Assembly (NCBI GenBank): GCA_021813325.1
Contig: JAKALA010000012.1
Span: 1-64,000, forward strand
Origin: a bacterium
GTDB lineage: Bacteria; Verrucomicrobiota; Verrucomicrobiia; Limisphaerales; UBA11358
Direction: 5' to 3'
DNA length: 64,000 bases
The first letter of the stretch is position 1. Each line of letters begins with the position of its first letter. The translations under genes and the position numbers were made by a program. The notes beneath the pieces are model-generated. The model was not told the origin of the DNA. It searched no databases and saw nothing but the letters and a program-made list of their open reading frames with translations. Of this stretch, positions 63,012-64,000 are shown one piece after another.

Positions 63012-64000
63012 TTAAGCAGGCGAGAGTGCCTGTTCCAAATCCGCGTAAAGGTCTTCAATGGCTTCGGTGCCGACCGACAGACGGATCAGCGCATCGGACA
63101 CGCCGGCCTGTTGACGGGCGGTTTCTGTCATTCCGCGATGGCTGGTGGCGGCGGGCCGCGTGGCCAAGCTTTCAAGGCCGCCAAAACTGACGGCATGGAC
63201 GACGACTTGAAGCCGGTCTAAAAAACGAAGTGCAGCGGCTTTCCCGCCCTTCAGTTCAAACGACATCAGGGCGCCGCCGTGTTTCATTTGCCGGCCAAAC
63301 AATTCGGCCTGCGGATAGCTCGCCAATCCGGGATAATTCACGCGGGCCACCTCTGGTCGCTGATTTAGCCATTCGGCAATCGCCAGTCCGTTTTGATTAT
63401 GAGCGGCCATGCGCAAGGCAAAGGTCCGGAGTCCCCGTTGCACCAGCCAGGCGTCGAGCGCGTTGATGGTGCCGCCCAGATTTTTGTGAATGGAACGCTG
63501 GGTTGAGGTCAGCGGCTTTCGGCTGATGACACATCCGCCAATCATGTCGGAATGGCCGTTGAGGAATTTGCTCATCGAATGCACCACCCAATCTGCGCCA
63601 AATTCGAAGGGCCGTTGGTTAAAGGGCGTGGCCACGGTGTTATCCACGATGACTGCCGCGCCACTCGCATGGGCTGATTCGGCGGTTTCCCTGATATCGA
63701 TGATCCGCATCAACGGATTCGACGGTGTCTCCATCAGAACGGCACCGGCATTCATAACGGCCTGTTTCCAGGCGGTTGCATCGACCGGATCAACAACACT
63801 GAGCGGTAATCGGTGAATGCGTGCCAGTAACTGCAGCAATTCACTACTGCCACCGTAAATATCGGGGTGTGTTAGCAATGGTCCGCTGCGGCCATCCAAA
63901 GCCGCGGTCACCGCGCAAAGCACGGCGGCGTTCCCGGAACTGGTGATCATCGCACCCGCGCCGCCTTCCAGATCGGCGAGGGTGGCAGCCAATAAATCCA
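63012..64000 (-). CDS. Cys/Met-metabolism PLP enzyme (cystathionine synthase/lyase type), partial
   Basis: The frame runs off the window; about 330 residues are visible and the first ~60 of a ~390-residue protein are missing. SSGNAAVLCAVTAAL (PLP phosphate loop), LLTHPDIYGGSSELLQLL, VLMETPSNPLMRIIDI, IVDNTVATPFNQRPFEFGADWVVHSMSKFLNGHSDMIGG (Lys of SMSKFLNGHSD binds PLP) and GGLESLATRPAATSH match the family. Methionine gamma-lyase, cystathionine gamma-synthase and O-acetylhomoserine sulfhydrylase share this pattern, so the exact reaction is open. ATG 63992 in view is internal. Confidence 0.9.
   Translation of the reverse strand, partial: DLLAATLADLEGGAGAMITSSGNAAVLCAVTAALDGRSGPLLTHPDIYGGSSELLQLLARIHRLPLSVVDPVDATAWKQAVMNAGAVLMETPSNPLMRIIDIRETAESAHASGAAVIVDNTVATPFNQRPFEFGADWVVHSMSKFLNGHSDMIGGCVISRKPLTSTQRSIHKNLGGTINALDAWLVQRGLRTFALRMAAHNQNGLAIAEWLNQRPEVARVNYPGLASYPQAELFGRQMKHGGALMSFELKGGKAAALRFLDRLQVVVHAVSFGGLESLATRPAATSHRGMTETARQQAGVSDALIRLSVGTEAIEDLYADLEQALSPA

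Overview
The window looks like part of a Verrucomicrobiota chromosome, probably the Pedosphaera/Limisphaera group. It opens inside a 16S rRNA gene whose bases 9-26 match the target of the EUB338-III probe, which was designed for Verrucomicrobia. Secreted glycoside hydrolases, a sulfatase, a PEP-CTERM protein and LamG/BACON/Ig-type secreted proteins fit that group. Family names come from reading translated sequence; no database search was run.

Layout. 1-4800: rRNA operon (16S 3' part, tRNA-Ala, tRNA-Ile, 23S, 5S) ending in an intrinsic terminator, followed by a decayed IS4-type transposase. 5697-12602 (minus): a five-gene type IV pilus/type II secretion-like operon of lipoprotein secretin, PilM-PilN fusion, PilO-like, PilP-like and PilB-type ATPase. 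13286-21081: ispF, a GH50-like agarase fused to a DUF1080-type domain, a PAP2 phosphatase, a broken VOC gene, rmuC, an MGMT-like gene and ridA. 21172-30479: large secreted proteins, an atypical zinc-ribbon SDR, a response regulator, a sulfatase and a PEP-CTERM protein. 30560-41849: a decayed ISKra4-like element, a histidine kinase, lptD, a DUF486 membrane protein, an EgtD-like methyltransferase, a DHPS-like protein, thioredoxin, DUF192, feoAB and a TraB-like membrane protein. 41859-52270: two ABC-2 export systems, a second ISKra4-like element that truncates a beta-propeller gene, HU and a GH2 enzyme. 52404-64000: more secreted hydrolases, a YncE-phosphoesterase fusion, a PUR-type nucleic-acid binder, a MITE-like element, a beta-helix protein and the 3' part of a Cys/Met-metabolism PLP enzyme.

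How it fits together. The secreted GH50-, GH18-, GH2- and GH39/GH5-like proteins, the sulfatase and the beta-helix protein suggest growth on complex, possibly sulfated, polysaccharides. They lie scattered rather than as one locus. FeoAB supplies ferrous iron, and LptD indicates an LPS-bearing outer membrane. The most interesting pattern is regulatory: at least eight genes have a -10-like hexamer ending exactly six bases before the start codon, often with a TTGNNN box 35-37 bases upstream and no Shine-Dalgarno sequence, which predicts leaderless mRNAs. Other points of interest are several families of small palindromic or terminal-repeat elements, one inserted in frame inside a coding sequence, and unusual domain fusions. 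I found no CRISPR array, prophage or obvious defence island.
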